64,000 nt of DNA from Arabidopsis thaliana (GCF_000001735.4 NC_003074.8:1364101-1428100); one strand, 5' to 3'. Counted from the first letter of the stretch, positions 22,530 through 35,485 are shown. Made by a program: numbers and translations. The notes: a model not told the origin generated them from the sequence alone.

Positions 22530-23343
22530 GTCAGACTACTTACTTTCATAATTGTGATTGATTAACCTAGAAGTTCCTAGTTCTAAACCGTCACACTAAG
22601 ACTCAAGAGTAAGCAAAACACCAACATTAGATTTTTAAACTAGACTCTATGAGCACTCAACCAAAAATAATTTACAAAACAATCAGATGATTACGAACCA
22701 CGTCTCCAAAGACAGATGCCGGAACACTACCAACAAATGAAGAATCGACATAAAGATGTGAGAAATTGAAACCCTAGAATAAGAAGTCAAACCACCTTAC
22801 ACAGGAGTCAGATTCACAAGAACAAAAAAAAAACTAAAAATTACATGGAACGAATAGGAGACAAATTAAAACATAACAATCGTTGTCTTCTAGAACCTTA
22901 GAAGAGTGTGGATTCCAGACCTAATTCCCAAATCAGTGACTTCTTCTGAGTTTGGAAAGTTGGCTAACCAAGGCCGAGAAGAAAGCTCCACTAAACCAAA
23001 CGATTTGGAATTTGGATATCGAGTTAGTTTTTTTTTGTAGTATAAATTTTTTCAAAAAGAGTTTTTCAAGTTTTCCCAAATGTACGCCTTTTTTAAAAAT
23101 GATATGAAATGGAGATGCATCAGGAATTACTGTATATAAGATATCAACAAAAATTTACAACAGAAAAATAAAAGTCATTTCAAACATGAAACCAAGCCCT
23201 CACTGTTTAAAACAAGCACCACAAGGCTAAAGTGTGTCAAAAGAACAGCAAACAGAAGCCTGCAATGGGTTTTAGATTGATCAGACCCGAAGGATCTATC
23301 TTCCTTGAAAGTATAAAGCCAAGTACTCGAGCTAAATGCAGAA
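22530..23343. other. Leader-like and intergenic DNA, trailer of TRS33
   Basis: 22574-22620 resembles 18275-18322 in the J-protein leader. The rest to about 23040 looks like a transcribed leader region without coding sequence. 23150-23343 is the probable trailer of the TRAPP gene. Confidence 0.4.
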
Positions 23344-24597
23344 TCAAGCCTTGACCCGAATCACGAAAGAGCCTGTGAGGACATGACAAGGATAGTTACC
23401 GAACTGAAGCAACTTATAATGACAGGTAATAAGCAATATTTGAAATAATTTTCTATCTTTCTTCCCTCCAATGTGTGATTTTGAGAATATAGAAGAAAGT
23501 GAAAGAATATAAGAATTTCGAAAACAAGCAAAGCAAGCTGTGAACTCACATGTGGGAAGGCTTGATATATCTGCAGAGACAGCACAAGGTATCCCCAAGT
23601 TGGAGAGGACACCTCTAATGATTCCACACGGGAAATAGAGGTACATGCTCACCGCTTGTGCAGCTTTGCTTTCCCCTGGAGTAGAAGGATCTTGGGTTTC
23701 ATTCTCAGATGAAGGGTCAATTGAGACACGAGACAACCACCGGAACTTGTTGTCTTGTAATACAAAAGTACCCTGAAGAGAAACATTCCATCTGTGAATA
23801 ACACACACAAGAAGAGTTTTGGTCTTTGTTCAGGTAAAATCCCAGTTATCTTACCCGGTGATTTGTCTTTAAATTATCAATCTGCTTCTTGAAGACCTCA
23901 GACCAGAAGTCTTTGCAGATAAACTTGATTGCCTCTAGATGGTCACTGAACCTTGGTCTTTCCATAGTGTACCTAACGACATAAAAAAGGCTGAAGTTAT
24001 GCACAATCAAGTAAAATGCTAAATATCTGCCATCATACAACACTGTAAAACAGTTTTTATGTAGGCAAACACCTTCAGAAGCAACAAAACATGCCTCAAC
24101 AGACTAAAATCATTCTTCGTACACACACACTATAACTAATCAGGGACTAAGAGAATCATTCTTCTGAGACAACAAGAAAATTTCCTAACCAAAACATTGC
24201 ACGATTAAATACAAAAATTAGCCACTAGAGCAATGAGAAAAAAACTCGAATCAGCGCCATATATCTTCCCATCTATCACATTCTCAGCCAATTACACACG
24301 AGAAACGATAAATCCAATATCAAAGAGAATCATTGCTAACGATATACATTCGCCATCATCTTCAGATCTACAACTAATACTAGCAACCTAGAGATACAAT
24401 GATCAACCAGATCGAAAGAAGACGATGATCAAGTGTAAAACAAACCTCTCGGAGAGCTGGTGGCCGACCTGATAACCAATGGCCTCGATCCTCCGAGCGG
24501 CGAGTTCCGGCTTGTTAGCATAGAATCGGCCACTGTACATCGCCACCATCTCCATTAACATAGTGTCTACACAGCTCTCCGCCACTTCTCTCCCCAT
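23344..24597 (-). CDS. TRS33: TRAPP vesicle-tethering complex subunit, Trs33/TRAPPC6 type
   Basis: Four exons, 24446-24597, 23855-23972, 23550-23772 and 23344-23372, give 173 residues. The product belongs to the Bet3/TRAPPC6 family: an N-terminal helix block ([20 protein letters not shown], then a [10 protein letters not shown] segment), a middle helix [13 protein letters not shown], and a C-terminal mixed fold with [13 protein letters not shown] and [19 protein letters not shown], ending [13 protein letters not shown] complexes act as exchange factors for Rab GTPases at the Golgi and trans-Golgi; in plants Trs33 is linked to cell-plate assembly. The last exon encodes only nine residues and the stop. 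Expected At3g05000. Confidence 0.92.
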
Positions 24598-25502
24598 TTC
24601 TTCTCTCTCTCTCAGACTCTTTCCGTCTTCTCTCCACCGGTTTGGGGCTTATGCAACGAAGCTCCGATCTATTAACTTGTAGAGTATTTACATTTAAGTC
24701 CTTAATAGTTTTCTATTATTTCTGATCTGTGACTTCATTTTTTAAAGAGTCATGATAACCTTAATCTCTGACATTTAAACCGGATCGTCTTGGTTCAATT
24801 TTCCTTCAAATACCCGATTTATACAATTATTTCAAGTGAATGGAAATTACTTTTGGTGTGCTGAATGCTGATCATTTATGGTTAAAAATCAATTTTACTT
24901 GTATAATATGAGATATAAATATAAATAAATAAATCATGATTATTGAATAGGACTTTTTTAATATCTTTTTGGTGGGCAAAAGAGAGACAATTGTCTCCCA
25001 CGTTTTCTAATTTAATTAAAAAGAATAACACATTATTGATTATTAAATAGCACTTCAAAAATTTACATTTCATAAGATTGATTTTGAAATTAGATCAGCT
25101 TGTAATAAGTCTTTCAAATTTAAGATACAGAATTGAAAAGAATAATATTTAAATTCTTTAAACATCACATGTCCAATAATTAACTCTTTAAACATCACAT
25201 GTAAAATCAGTTAAAAATAAAAAGGATGAGAAAAATGATAGTTTTTTTTTTTTGTTTTAGAGTGGAAGTGGGAGAAGCGATGATAATTACCTATAATACC
25301 CTTTAACTTTTGTGTAATTACTCATGTTTGCGTCAAGTGTATGGATTTGGTCGCCAGAGAGAAGAAGAAATATACGATTCATACGAATTCTGTATCGCAA
25401 AAACATCAAATCTCGAAATTGAGCTCCTTTTCTGGAACTAGGGATTGCTTTCCGCTCCTTGCGCTAAGTCTACTTGGTTTCTGATTCGTACAATTTGATG
25501 AA
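24598..25502. other. Divergent intergenic region between TRS33 and CAND2
   Basis: AT-rich, with a direct repeat of CTTTAAACATCACATGT at 25156-25172 and 25186-25202 (period 30). Leader of CAND2 from about 25330. No other gene seen. Confidence 0.6.
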
Positions 25503-27362
25503 ATGCGAGTGCTCAGCGAGATTGCGGAGTCACCGTTCGTGATTTCTCGGCTAAGCCCTGATTCGACGGCCACCGGAGGGTTTATCGGCGGATGGGTCGG
25601 GAAGTGTCATGGGTTTCTTCATAACACGGTTTTGGTTTTAGCATCTATTCTATTCGTCGCTTACTTAGCGTACGAGGCGAAGAAGAGCTTGTCCAAGTTG
25701 TCTAATCGGAGATCTTACATTATGATTGCCTATTATGGTTTTCTTTGGCTTGTTAGCTTGCTCAATCTTGCTTGGTGTTGCCTTCAGGTTTGTTAAAGTT
25801 CTCTTCTTTACTTCGATTCATTTCACAAGTAACTCATACCTATGTTGCGTGTAAAGAGATCAGAACTTAGATTGAAGAAGAATGCTTTTTAGAGTGTTTT
25901 AGGCTCTGTAAATGTAGAAACTTTGCGATCTTATCAACATTGTTTTTATTCTACACTGGTGATTAGAAAGCTTTTGTATTTTGTGTAAGCTATTAGTGTT
26001 GATTTCTTGGTTAGATGCTGCTTAACAGGAAATGTTTTACCTGATTTAGTCTTACTCCAGATTTCGTTTTGAATTTACTTTTCATGAGTTTAGGCATGGG
26101 AATGCACTCCGGGGAAAGAAGTTATTTGGAATTTGTTAACTTTGTTCACAACATCTGGAATGTTGTTTCTGGAAGTAAGCTTGGTAGCCTTTCTCTTCCA
26201 AGGAAACTATGCAAGCGGTGCTGAAGCATTAACACGAACTTTCCTCATCTCGGGGCTTGTCATTGGTCTCGATTTGCTTCTCAAGGTAGATTTGTGTTCA
26301 TAACTGTTAGATACACTTTCTGATATATAGATAGATATACTTCCTTGAGGTATATTGACATGATCTTAGTTCTGCATTAGATCATGTGTCCACTACAGTT
26401 GATATATGCAAACTTGTATTGTCTGGTTACTCAACTACAGTCAGTTTAATTTCTTCACGGTTTTCATTCTTCCTTTCAGGCAATTTATCTGTTTGGCTTT
26501 GGAGTACCATTGTTTATCGACAACAATGAACATATACATAAGTTCAAATGGGGCTTATGGGTCATCCACAAGCTCTTACTAGCTGGCATTTATGGGATGA
26601 TATTCTTCATGTACAACTCCAAATGGAGAGAGAGATTACCAGGTGAATACATCGACCACTCATATCCTCCTTATGGTTGCATAAGCCAATAGCTGTTCAC
26701 TGGCTTCTATTACTCATCCCATATGTTTTTATTTTCCGGTTTGACAGCAAGACCTGCATTCTACAAGTATATAACTGTCATGCTCGCCTTAAATGGGCTC
26801 TCCCTATTTGCATGTGCTCTTACGGCAAACGGTGCTCATTTTGGATTATGGTAAGCCCTTTAGATAAAAGCCTTACAATCAAAAGAGTAACATCGTCTAA
26901 GTCAGATTCTTGCTTCTAACATTAGGAAATACAAATTGAAAATTCTTGCAGGTTGTATGGGATCACAAGTGTTTGTTACCACGCCTTCTATCTTCCTCTT
27001 TTGTATGTTACTTTTCTTGCAGACTTTTTCCAGGTAAATCCCTCAAATTAACATTTGTCTCTCCCTCTCTCTCTCTCTCTAGTCTCTATACATAATATCT
27101 ATGTACCCACAAACATGCAATAAATCACCACCTTCATCACTATAGCAGCATCACCATCACCTTCTTTATAACTATAGTACCATCACCATCGCCATCACTA
27201 TTACCATAGTACCATCACCATTACCATAGTACCATCTTCATCACCACATGATTTGGTGCTAAAATTCACTTGTGTTTGCTTCAGGAGGAAGATCTGAATT
27301 TGGAGAATGTCTACTATTCAGAAATGAAAGATGCTGGATTCTTCGACGCTGATTGGGAATAA
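25503..27362 (+). CDS. CAND2: Seven-transmembrane protein, candidate GPCR / reported phytomelatonin receptor
   Basis: Six exons (25503-25787, 26094-26285, 26480-26642, 26748-26850, 26952-27033, 27285-27362) give 300 residues. Seven hydrophobic segments are visible at about 40-60, 72-92, 105-130, 143-163, 183-200, 218-238 and 244-270, with a short acidic C-terminal tail ending FFDADWE. This matches the plant CAND2 family of 7TM proteins reported to contact the G-alpha subunit; At3g05010 has been described as phytomelatonin receptor PMTR1, mainly at the plasma membrane. Receptor status is from literature recall, not sequence. An out-of-frame ATG five bases upstream (25498) opens a 14-codon frame overlapping the start. 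Confidence 0.88.
27126..27250 (+). repeat. Imperfect CCATCA/CATCAC microsatellite in last intron of CAND2
   Basis: Many CATCAC, CCATCA and ACCATAGTACCATCACCAT words in imperfect tandem between the last two exons. A CT run precedes it at 27061-27080. Not a CRISPR-type array. Confidence 0.75.
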
Positions 27363-27762
27363 CAGGAGTCCTAGTGTCTTGTCAGTCTGTAGATACAAGG
27401 TGAATAGGATATCTAAAAAATCTTTTCCTTGTAGGGCATACTCTTGACTTGTGTGCTAATACCAAAACTATGGAGACACCTTGTATATTATGATGTAACA
27501 TACTTGTGTCTCTCGTATACATTTGGCATTTCGATCTTGGAAAGAAAATAAGAAACACTTATTGTAAATAACATTCGTCGACAAATAGAGATCCGTGGAT
27601 ACATGCAGATACTAAACCATTGGGACAAAGGCAGACTCGCTAGACACATTAAAGAAAATGACAGAGAAATCAAACATAATGAAAACAAACTCAACGCCCT
27701 GTTTTTTTTTGTCGTTTTCTTTTTTAGTTTATTTAAGGGCATTTTATAAAAGAAAACTAAAA

Positions 27763-28778
27763 TTACTTCTTCTCGTTGATGAGCTCTTCAATGAGTTCAG
27801 CAGCTTGCTCAACTGTGGCAATCTTCTGTGCTTTCTCTTCGGCCATTTGGATGTTAAACTCTTCCTCTAAACCCATTACTATCTCAACCTGAAGAAAAAC
27901 ACTCAGTTGATCAGTATCAAGAAAATTAAGAATTTGTGTTAATTGCCACTTGAGTGAATGGATACCGTGTCGAGAGAATCTGCTCCAAGGTCAGCAAATT
28001 TGGTTTCTGCAACGACTTTTTTATCCGGTGTAAGTGATAGTTGCTTCTTAACTATAGCAGACACTTTCTCTATCGTCTCTTGTTTTGCCTATAAACCAAA
28101 TATAATGTCTTTTAAAACTTTGAGCCCTATATATATAGATTAACAAACTTGAAAAAAAATGCTCATACCGCGCAAGAAACAGAGAGGCGGCGAGATGGGA
28201 TTGAACGGCGGAGGTTGAAGGATAGATTAGTCTTTCCATGGTTGGAAATCAAAGCTGGCTTTTGGAAACTAATCCTTGTTGTTGCCTATTTGTTTCATCA
28301 AACACACACAAAAAAAAAAAGCATTGCATTCATAAGAACTTTGTTCTGAATTTTCATAACTCAAGCCAAATTCTTAGCCAATGAATGTCCATGCACAATT
28401 ATTCACAGCCAAAAGTAAGCATTCACTTCCACAATCATAAATTCAATTGACTGTAGATCTAGATTACAACCAGAACACAAAACCACGGATTTTAATTCCA
28501 TGTGTTGCCGATCACAGAATTTGAAACTAGAAATAAAATCATTGGAACAAAAACATAAAACTGATCATTACTAAAGCGAAGATCTTCTATGTTACACATA
28601 ATAAACATGCGTCAGGAGTTTATATACGATAACAAGAGCAGGCATGGAAACAACGGGAAATGATCATGAATCGTAAGATCAAAGCGATCTCTAAGGCAAT
28701 TGTTAAAATGAAAGAAGAAGATTTGATTACCAGACAAGAAGTTTGCAATGAGACAGAAGCGCTGAATTGAGTCGCCAT
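27763..28778 (-). CDS. ACP1: Chloroplast acyl carrier protein 1
   Basis: Carries growing acyl chains on a phosphopantetheine arm during plastid fatty acid synthesis. Four exons, 28731-28778, 28169-28285, 27966-28088 and 27763-27888, give 137 residues. Residues 1 to ~54 form a Ser/Arg-rich transit peptide ([16 protein letters not shown], then [15 protein letters not shown]). The mature ACP begins AKQETIEKV and contains the attachment motif [12 protein letters not shown], whose Ser is the phosphopantetheine site; the exon 3/4 junction falls just after DSLDT. The C-terminus is IEELINEKK. All features agree with Arabidopsis ACP1 (At3g05020). Confidence 0.96.
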
Positions 28779-29355
28779 TGTTTCGTGAAACACGAGAGAG
28801 AGAAGAGATCTGTCGAAAGAGATGGGGAGAGAGGGCGGAGTGTACAAAGAGCGTGAACTGCTCTGCTTGCTGCTTTCATTTATAAGCTCTTCCCCTCCCT
28901 TCACCCGACGTCGTTCCCTACCAATCACATGGGCTTTCCATAATGAATGACTCAGCCCATTTCGCATTTCACGTGCCAATTTAACCGGATTATTCTATTC
29001 ATACAGTTTTTTATTCTATTGACGAAAATCGAACCAAACCGTACCAATCAGATCCTAACCGAAGCAGAGTTAGTCAAGTTCTAAGTTCTGACCAACAACA
29101 ACAAACCCCATGATGCATAGTCAAAAACTTGGTAGTTTTTTTGTTAAACAAAACAAAGACTAATAGTAACACACATGAACCCCCACACGTCTCTCAAAAA
29201 CGTAAGAAGCTTCTTCATCATCGAATAATAACAAATTTACAGAAGAATATGTAAATTTGAAGAACGAAAAATACATTTACATCACCAATACTAGTCACCA
29301 TAAGAGGGAAGAGCAAGAAGAAGTTTTTTGGTTAAGTTTCTATATATCTTTCTCC
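28779..29355. other. ACP1 leader/promoter and NHX2 trailer
   Basis: ACP1 leader rich in GA (revcomp of CTCTCTC) near 28790-28830, then promoter. NHX2 3' UTR from about 29200. No separate gene supported. Confidence 0.6.
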
Positions 29356-32300
29356 TCAAGGTTTACTAAGATCATGGCTGCTTCTCTCAGTCGGAGAACC
29401 AGGGACAAAGGGAACGAATCCGCGACCACCAAACACAGGACGCATGAAGGCATCATCAAACTGTCTCCAGTAATAGTGGACAGTCCGTGTGGGGCGCATG
29501 AGGAAACCTCGAAGGCTGTTTGGTCGTGGCACGTCCTGGTGGCTCCCAGGTAACTCAAATGAATCTAGCTGTTCACCATCGAGGAGCGGAATGTGGATTG
29601 ATTTCGGAGTGCTATCGTCCGATAACATACTCGTGGTACTGGTGGTCGCTTTTTGGTGTGGCATTAGGTATCTAATCAGTGGTTTGGTTAGCATACCAAA
29701 CACCTGAAAGCCGTGGAAAAAAAAAAACATATGTTAAATGTCCGGTATCAGGGTTCAGTGTTAGCGATCCAGAAAACATTGGAATAACAAATCAAATAGG
29801 AGGGAACAGTTTTCCGGATATAGAAAATGCAAATCCGTCTCACGGCTCAGCATTGGTTTATCCTCATTGACAACATCTCTGTAGAGAAAATACATTTAGT
29901 AGTCCAAACCTGAGAGGGAGATATCTTACCATGGTGCTAAAAAGACAGACGGTTATTGTACTGGTAATCATGATTGCATTCCCGCGCAATTCTGTGTGCC
30001 CTGATCTTGTAAACTGCATTAGAGAGCACAGAGAAATAAAGAAGTTAAATTATCTGCTAGATTTTTACTAATCACCATGTCGCTGTTTACTATCCATTAA
30101 ACTTTCAATTTACCTTATTGTAGGCAAGAGCCATAGATACAGCACCTCTCATTAGACCAGCCCACCAGATCACAACCTACAGACAAAGTGAGAGAAGATT
30201 AGTAAGTATCAACAATCCTCAGCAAATTTGAATTCAATAGACAAAGTAGATTGTTCGTACTTGCTGCTTGATGCTGATTTTCTCGCTCTGATGCTTCTTG
30301 GCTAAGTTTGATAAGAAGGAAAGAGGAAAGACAAAAGCTGCTCTTCCAAGCATGACTAGACCCATTAGAATTGAGCTCACTGCAACTGATGTCCCCGGGC
30401 TGTCCAAAACCAAACAATGGAAACATAAGAAGATTATGTATATAGCCAATGAACAAAAAGAGAGTTTATGTTTCTACTGAGTGACCATACCTGTCACTCA
30501 CGAATCTCCATTTCTCTATGTCCAATGCATCCATTCCAACGTAGAGGAAAATAAAAGTCTCAGCGAGAAACGACAAAGTAGCAAAGGCATGCCTGTCTCA
30601 TCGTAAATGCATAGAAAGTAAGTAAGTATTGAAGATGGAAAACATTTGAATTTGTTTTCAAGAGAAAATGGAGGTCATATTACTTGGTAGTAATTCTTGA
30701 GCTCTCGGTGACATTGTGCCAAGTGTAATGGGACATCACAATCCCACAGAAAAATACAGTTAGGATACCACTCAAGGCGAATAGCTGCAACCCAAACAAT
30801 ATATTATCAATAAAGGATTCTTAAGATACAACTGATTGTCTCCATGCCTAAATTATGACAGTGGTATAAAATTTCACAAAACTAACCTCAGCAAGCATAT
30901 ATGAAAGATAAGCCATAAGCATCATGAGGGCAACTTCTCGATCAGTCGAGTGCCTAAGAAAGATACCCAATTAGACTACATAACAGAAGACTAATAGAGA
31001 TAAAGTCACATATGAGCTAAAGCCAATTATCTACCTTCCAAAATACAGTTTCTTGATGACATAAGCACTTATCAGACCAGTCTGCAAGATGAATAACAAA
31101 AAAATTGTAGTTAACAGAGGAACGTGCAAGTAGTAGCCAGACGAAAGAGCAGTAGAGAGAAGAAAATGGACTTACTGCGACACCAAGTCCGGTGCTCAAG
31201 AGAAACAGATAAAAAAAGTTCCCAAGAAATTGAAAAGCTGCTTCATGGTTAAGGTGGGTGAGGTCAAAACTCTGAATAGCATTGAAGAGCACAACAGATG
31301 TGGCATCATTCACAACGCCCTCTCCAAATACAAGACTGTAAAGCAAAGGTGTCTCATCTTGATTGAGAACCTGTATCACCAAAGGAACAAGAGTTTTTGT
31401 TAATTACACTTTGATTCTGGGCCTGTATGTACTTCTGCTAATTGGCGAATCACATTACCTGTAGTGTGCATACAGAGTCGGTTGCAGCAAATATGGCGCC
31501 GATTGCTGATTAAGTAAGCAAAAAAAAAATCAAGTCTTCTAGAACAAAAAATCGATAAAAGAAACTCCTTAACACATTACCAAGAAAATCGCCCAAGTCA
31601 AAGGTCCCAATGTCTAATTTCTTAAAGAACTGAATTGCACCTGTTTCAAACATCACAAGAATATTAATGATCCACAATTACTAATCAGGAGTAAGCTTTC
31701 AACAGAATCAATTACAGGGAGAGGGGAGTAAGATACCTAGAGATATTATGGTGCAAGAAACTACGGTCCCAATGGCGCCAAAAGCCATAATAGTTACAAA
31801 ATTTCGGAAAAACTGCTTCTTTTTTACTTGAAACCTAAATACAACGACAAACAAAATAATTATGGTTCAGAGAAAGATCTGAGAAAACATAGTGTGAAAC
31901 AAAGAAAGCTGGGCCATGTCTGCATTTACGACAAAGACATAGAAGGACCACTTTAGATAAATCAAACTAAAATTGACCATACACATTATACCCACGTCCT
32001 ATTCTGCAGTCACAATCACAAGTACTTCCAAGCTGATATTTGAAAGCATATTCATAGAATCAGCAATAATGCATATATGTTATAAAAACTAATGTAGTAT
32101 AACATTTTCCCAGTAAGATCTCTGATAATAAACTGATTTTTCCCCTCTGTAGTACACAACCCAACCAAACATATTACTAGAACACAAGATGTATCAAATA
32201 GAGAAAGACCAAAAATATGCAACTATCTATCATCAAATGATCAGTCCGGATGTAGAAACTTACCCTGCATTGAATATTATGGGTGGCAAAAGATATATAA

Positions 32301-32684
32301 AGAAGAGATCTTCACTAAAGACCAAGAGATGTGAGTTTTTCCCTCTACTAATCAACAATATGACGACACCAGTGCCAAGCCCCTGCAACCCAATTGCTTA
32401 AAAAGTCAGTAAAGAAAAATGAAAGTGAAACATTGATATGATAATATCCAAAAATGTAAAACTTATCCGTCTCCTCTTTAGCTACCATTCAACGCAAAAT
32501 AATGGAAACTTACAATCAATAAAGCAGTGATGGATTCGTTCATCCATCGATTCTCCTCCAAAAGATGGCCAATGACGATACAAGCACATAGAAGGGCAAC
32601 AAAGAGATTAAGTGAAACGACAGATGCGTGATCAGAAGTTGACACCGATAGCATTTTAGAGGTTAAAGAGGCGAACATTGTCAT
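29356..32684 (-). CDS. NHX2: Vacuolar Na+(K+)/H+ antiporter NHX2
   Basis: Exchanges cytosolic K+ or Na+ for vacuolar protons, setting vacuolar K+, pH and turgor in stomata and growing cells. Multi-exon gene; the start MTMFASLTSKMLS lies at 32684, four bases' distance rule aside the first ATG after the leader intron in the right context. Visible landmarks: first TM LNLFVALLCACIVIGHLL, the amiloride-site motif LFFIYLLPPI (exon near 32270-32384), the antiporter core FGEGVVNDATSVVLFNAI (31261-31370) with its conserved Asp, YVGMDALD-type segment near 30530, and a hydrophilic C-terminal tail in the last exon (29356 to ~29702) with MRPVFGGRGFVPFVPGSPTE. The 5' UTR has an intron with donor near 33025. 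Expected At3g05030. Confidence 0.94.
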
Positions 32685-34590
32685 CTTTCTTTTTCCCTTT
32701 TTCTTCACCAATGACGTGTAAAATCTATTAAGAAATCAAAGAATAACTGCGTATTCAAAATCTCTCATCTTTCCGGACCCTCCATTCCAACAACTCCCTG
32801 TGTTACAATCAGCAAAAGATTCCCTATAAACCACGTAAGCATCTAACATTGTAACCAAATCGGAATCTAGAATGGCAAATTTATCCAATTTTCTTAACTT
32901 ATCAGAGCATGCTAAACAAAATTAGGTCGAACTTAATCGTCACTAATTGTGTTTCCGAACAATCAAACACCACCTTAAGTCCTTAACCAAAAATTACACA
33001 AAACAGTGAATCCGATTTCCAAACCTGAAACGCTTCCAAGCGATCTTATCACTTCCAGGAATAGATTTCTCTGATTTGCAGCGGCGAAAAAACAAAATCC
33101 GAGAGAGGACAACACAGACGACGAAGATCAAATGCAAAGCTCCGAAGCTAAACCCGAGATTCCGCTAAACGTTCATGTAAAATACCAACGGAGACGCGAT
33201 TGGAAATGAGACGGATTTTGATTCGCCCGGAAAACAAGAGAAGAACAAAATTCACGGCGAGACTGAGAAATTTAGACGGGAAAAGAGAGGAACACGTGTA
33301 GGGTGGATTGAGTTGCGTTGAGAGAGAGGCAGAAGATGATTCGTAACGCAAACGTAAAAGAAATCAAAAATGTTTAAAAGGAAAGATTTAACGATTTGGC
33401 GGCTTTATAGATTCACTAGATCACTCTAGACTCTAGATGTCTTCGGAGTTACTGTGGACCTCGTCGTAGACAAGTATTCTCCTGAATAACAAGGACAATA
33501 GATTTTCTTTTTTTCTAACAATTTTTCTTATTTATTTTGTATGATCTCCAGAGCACATAGCCAGAGCAGTTGATAAGTATCAACGACTATCAGTTGGGAC
33601 AAAACAAGAATTTTTTTAATTATTTGATGAAAAAATATTACGAAAATCATTATTTGAAAAACAGTAAATAAATCGTGTTGTTTCTTTTCTATTTTAAGAC
33701 TAGATGCTAATATTTTGAACAAATATATGTATTTTGTGTTATCAAAGAAAAATATACTATATGATTTATAAGCAATCTTTATTTTTTCGTCAGATTCATA
33801 AGTAATCATAATAATTAAATAACAAGAAGAAGAAAAAATCGTTATAAATAATAATAATTGATTTTTGATTTGGGGACATGCACCTAGAAGAAGCCAAGAA
33901 GGTGACAAAAGTTCATGGGTCTTGTGTTCAACGGAGATCTCATGAATTTACTTACAGCTTTACTTTAATAATATCAATGCGTTGTCACCATTTCTCTTGA
34001 TTTCTTTTTCTTTTTGTACTTGGCGGTTTCATTGTTTTTCTCGATTTTTTTGTTTCCTTCATTTTGGACAACATAGCTAGTGTGTGATCTTTTGAGTTCG
34101 ATGATTTTCAATATCGGTCCACGAGTAAAAGAATATGTGAGACTCCTCAAAATTTCTATGAAACATGTATTGTTGGCAGGTTTCATACTATGTGCTACTA
34201 TATTAGTGAATTAGAAACAACTTTCTTTTTTACCAAAACTTTTACACTGCACATGTATATTGTCGTCACTTGTTTATTTATTTTGTCAAAATTATTGTCG
34301 TCACTTACCCACGGGATTCCAATTGCCTTTTTTATGCATGGTAAACAATTATTTCAAAATGAACTCATGATTCGAGCTACGTGAATATAATATACAGTAC
34401 TTATTTCATTTTCAAAATGAAACGATGATTCGATCTACGTGACTAATTGAGTATAATAATATACAAGTACAACGTTCTTCTTAGTTAAATATAATCATCA
34501 TATAAAAATCCACGTTGAAGAAGTTAAAGAGAAAGATATTACTTACATACTACTAGTAGAAGGTACTACATACATATTTATGAGTTTCTT
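32685..34590. other. NHX2 leader/promoter and intergenic DNA
   Basis: NHX2 5' UTR, including an intron, to about 33180; promoter beyond. From 33500 to 34590 the DNA is AT-rich with only short chance frames. No gene supported. Confidence 0.6.
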
Positions 34591-34599
34591 TCTAGTACG

Positions 34600-35485
34600 T
34601 TATTTGACAATAAAGACTCCAACCTTTCCGTTGTAAAATCACGGATTCACCGATTGTTCAAAGACTGACATACATAGCACAAAAACTTCTGCCTATGACA
34701 TGAAAGCTTTGCGGGGAGAGATTCCTCGTCCGTATGTGGATTGTGTAATGGCTATAAGTATGTAAAGATGATGAGCCATAGCATGTGAAGCTGGAGTTTT
34801 CACAGAGGAAATTGCTTTTTCTGTAGCCACTTCTCTTGAGTGCTTTGTCAAAGAATGAAACAGTGTGTTATATGGACTGGACCACATGAAGGATATAGGT
34901 TAGCGTCTAAATCCTTTCTTCTCCATATATTAAGGTACAGTTAAAAAGATTTTGAAGTACCAGGTAAATTTCTTAGAACATATGGCCAGTATCAGAGAGA
35001 AACATATATGCACCTAATGCTAGTCAAACTATAGGATACAGAAACTAAAAATGAAAGTCCGAAAAATTACAAACAATGTAGATACCTGATAAAAAAAAGA
35101 CTTCCTTCTGGGCTGGAGTAAACTCAAGCCTGTAAGAGTAATTTGTTCAGATTAGAGGTTCCATTAGAGGAACAAAGCAAGCAAGAAAACAGAAGTAGCT
35201 AACTAATTTTGTCTATTTTTCCAGAAGCTACCGATCATAATTGTCTGTGAACGACAACATCCTTTTCATGAATCCTCTCATATGCATAGCATCAGAAGTG
35301 AAAGCTAACGTCCAACATCTAATGTGCATGTGTTAAAAATTTAGATACCAGAAGCAGAAGAAGCCCACCGCAGCTTACCAGCCTCTTTTCATCAGCTGTG
35401 CAGCCACAGAAGATACTTTTGAAAGCACATATTCCTCGGATGAACTAGCATGCTGCATGACATAGCCAAAGCAGAAGGCCAGAAG
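34600..35485 (-). pseudogene. Chimeric exportin pseudogene (exportin-4-like exons joined to HASTY fragment)
   Basis: Reading the minus strand: 35379-35485 encodes LLAFCFGYVMQHASSSEEY and KVSSVAAQLMKRGW with an intact acceptor (CTGCAG) and donor (TG|GTAAGC). 35086-35129 continues in phase with LEFTPAQKEVFF, then shifts frame in a run of eight T. These words resemble plant exportin-4, not HASTY. Further on, 34710-34905 is a clear copy of a HASTY exon (compare 39170-39345), sharing TPASH-MAHHL and the MWS...YNT start, with a 5-nt insertion and other changes. 34600-34705 matches DNA just past the HASTY stop codon (about 37140-37250). So two different nuclear-export receptor genes contributed pieces, and none forms a full frame. 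Confidence 0.7.

Noticed and set aside
27126-27250. Regularly spaced CCATCA words resembling a repeat array
   Set aside because: Units are only 6-18 nt, imperfect, lie in an intron of a plant gene and have no unique spacers, so this is a microsatellite and not a CRISPR array.
33528-33908. 126-codon minus-strand frame in AT-rich DNA
   Set aside because: Composition is Ile/Phe/Lys-rich as expected from AT-rich intergenic DNA; no promoter or splice context.
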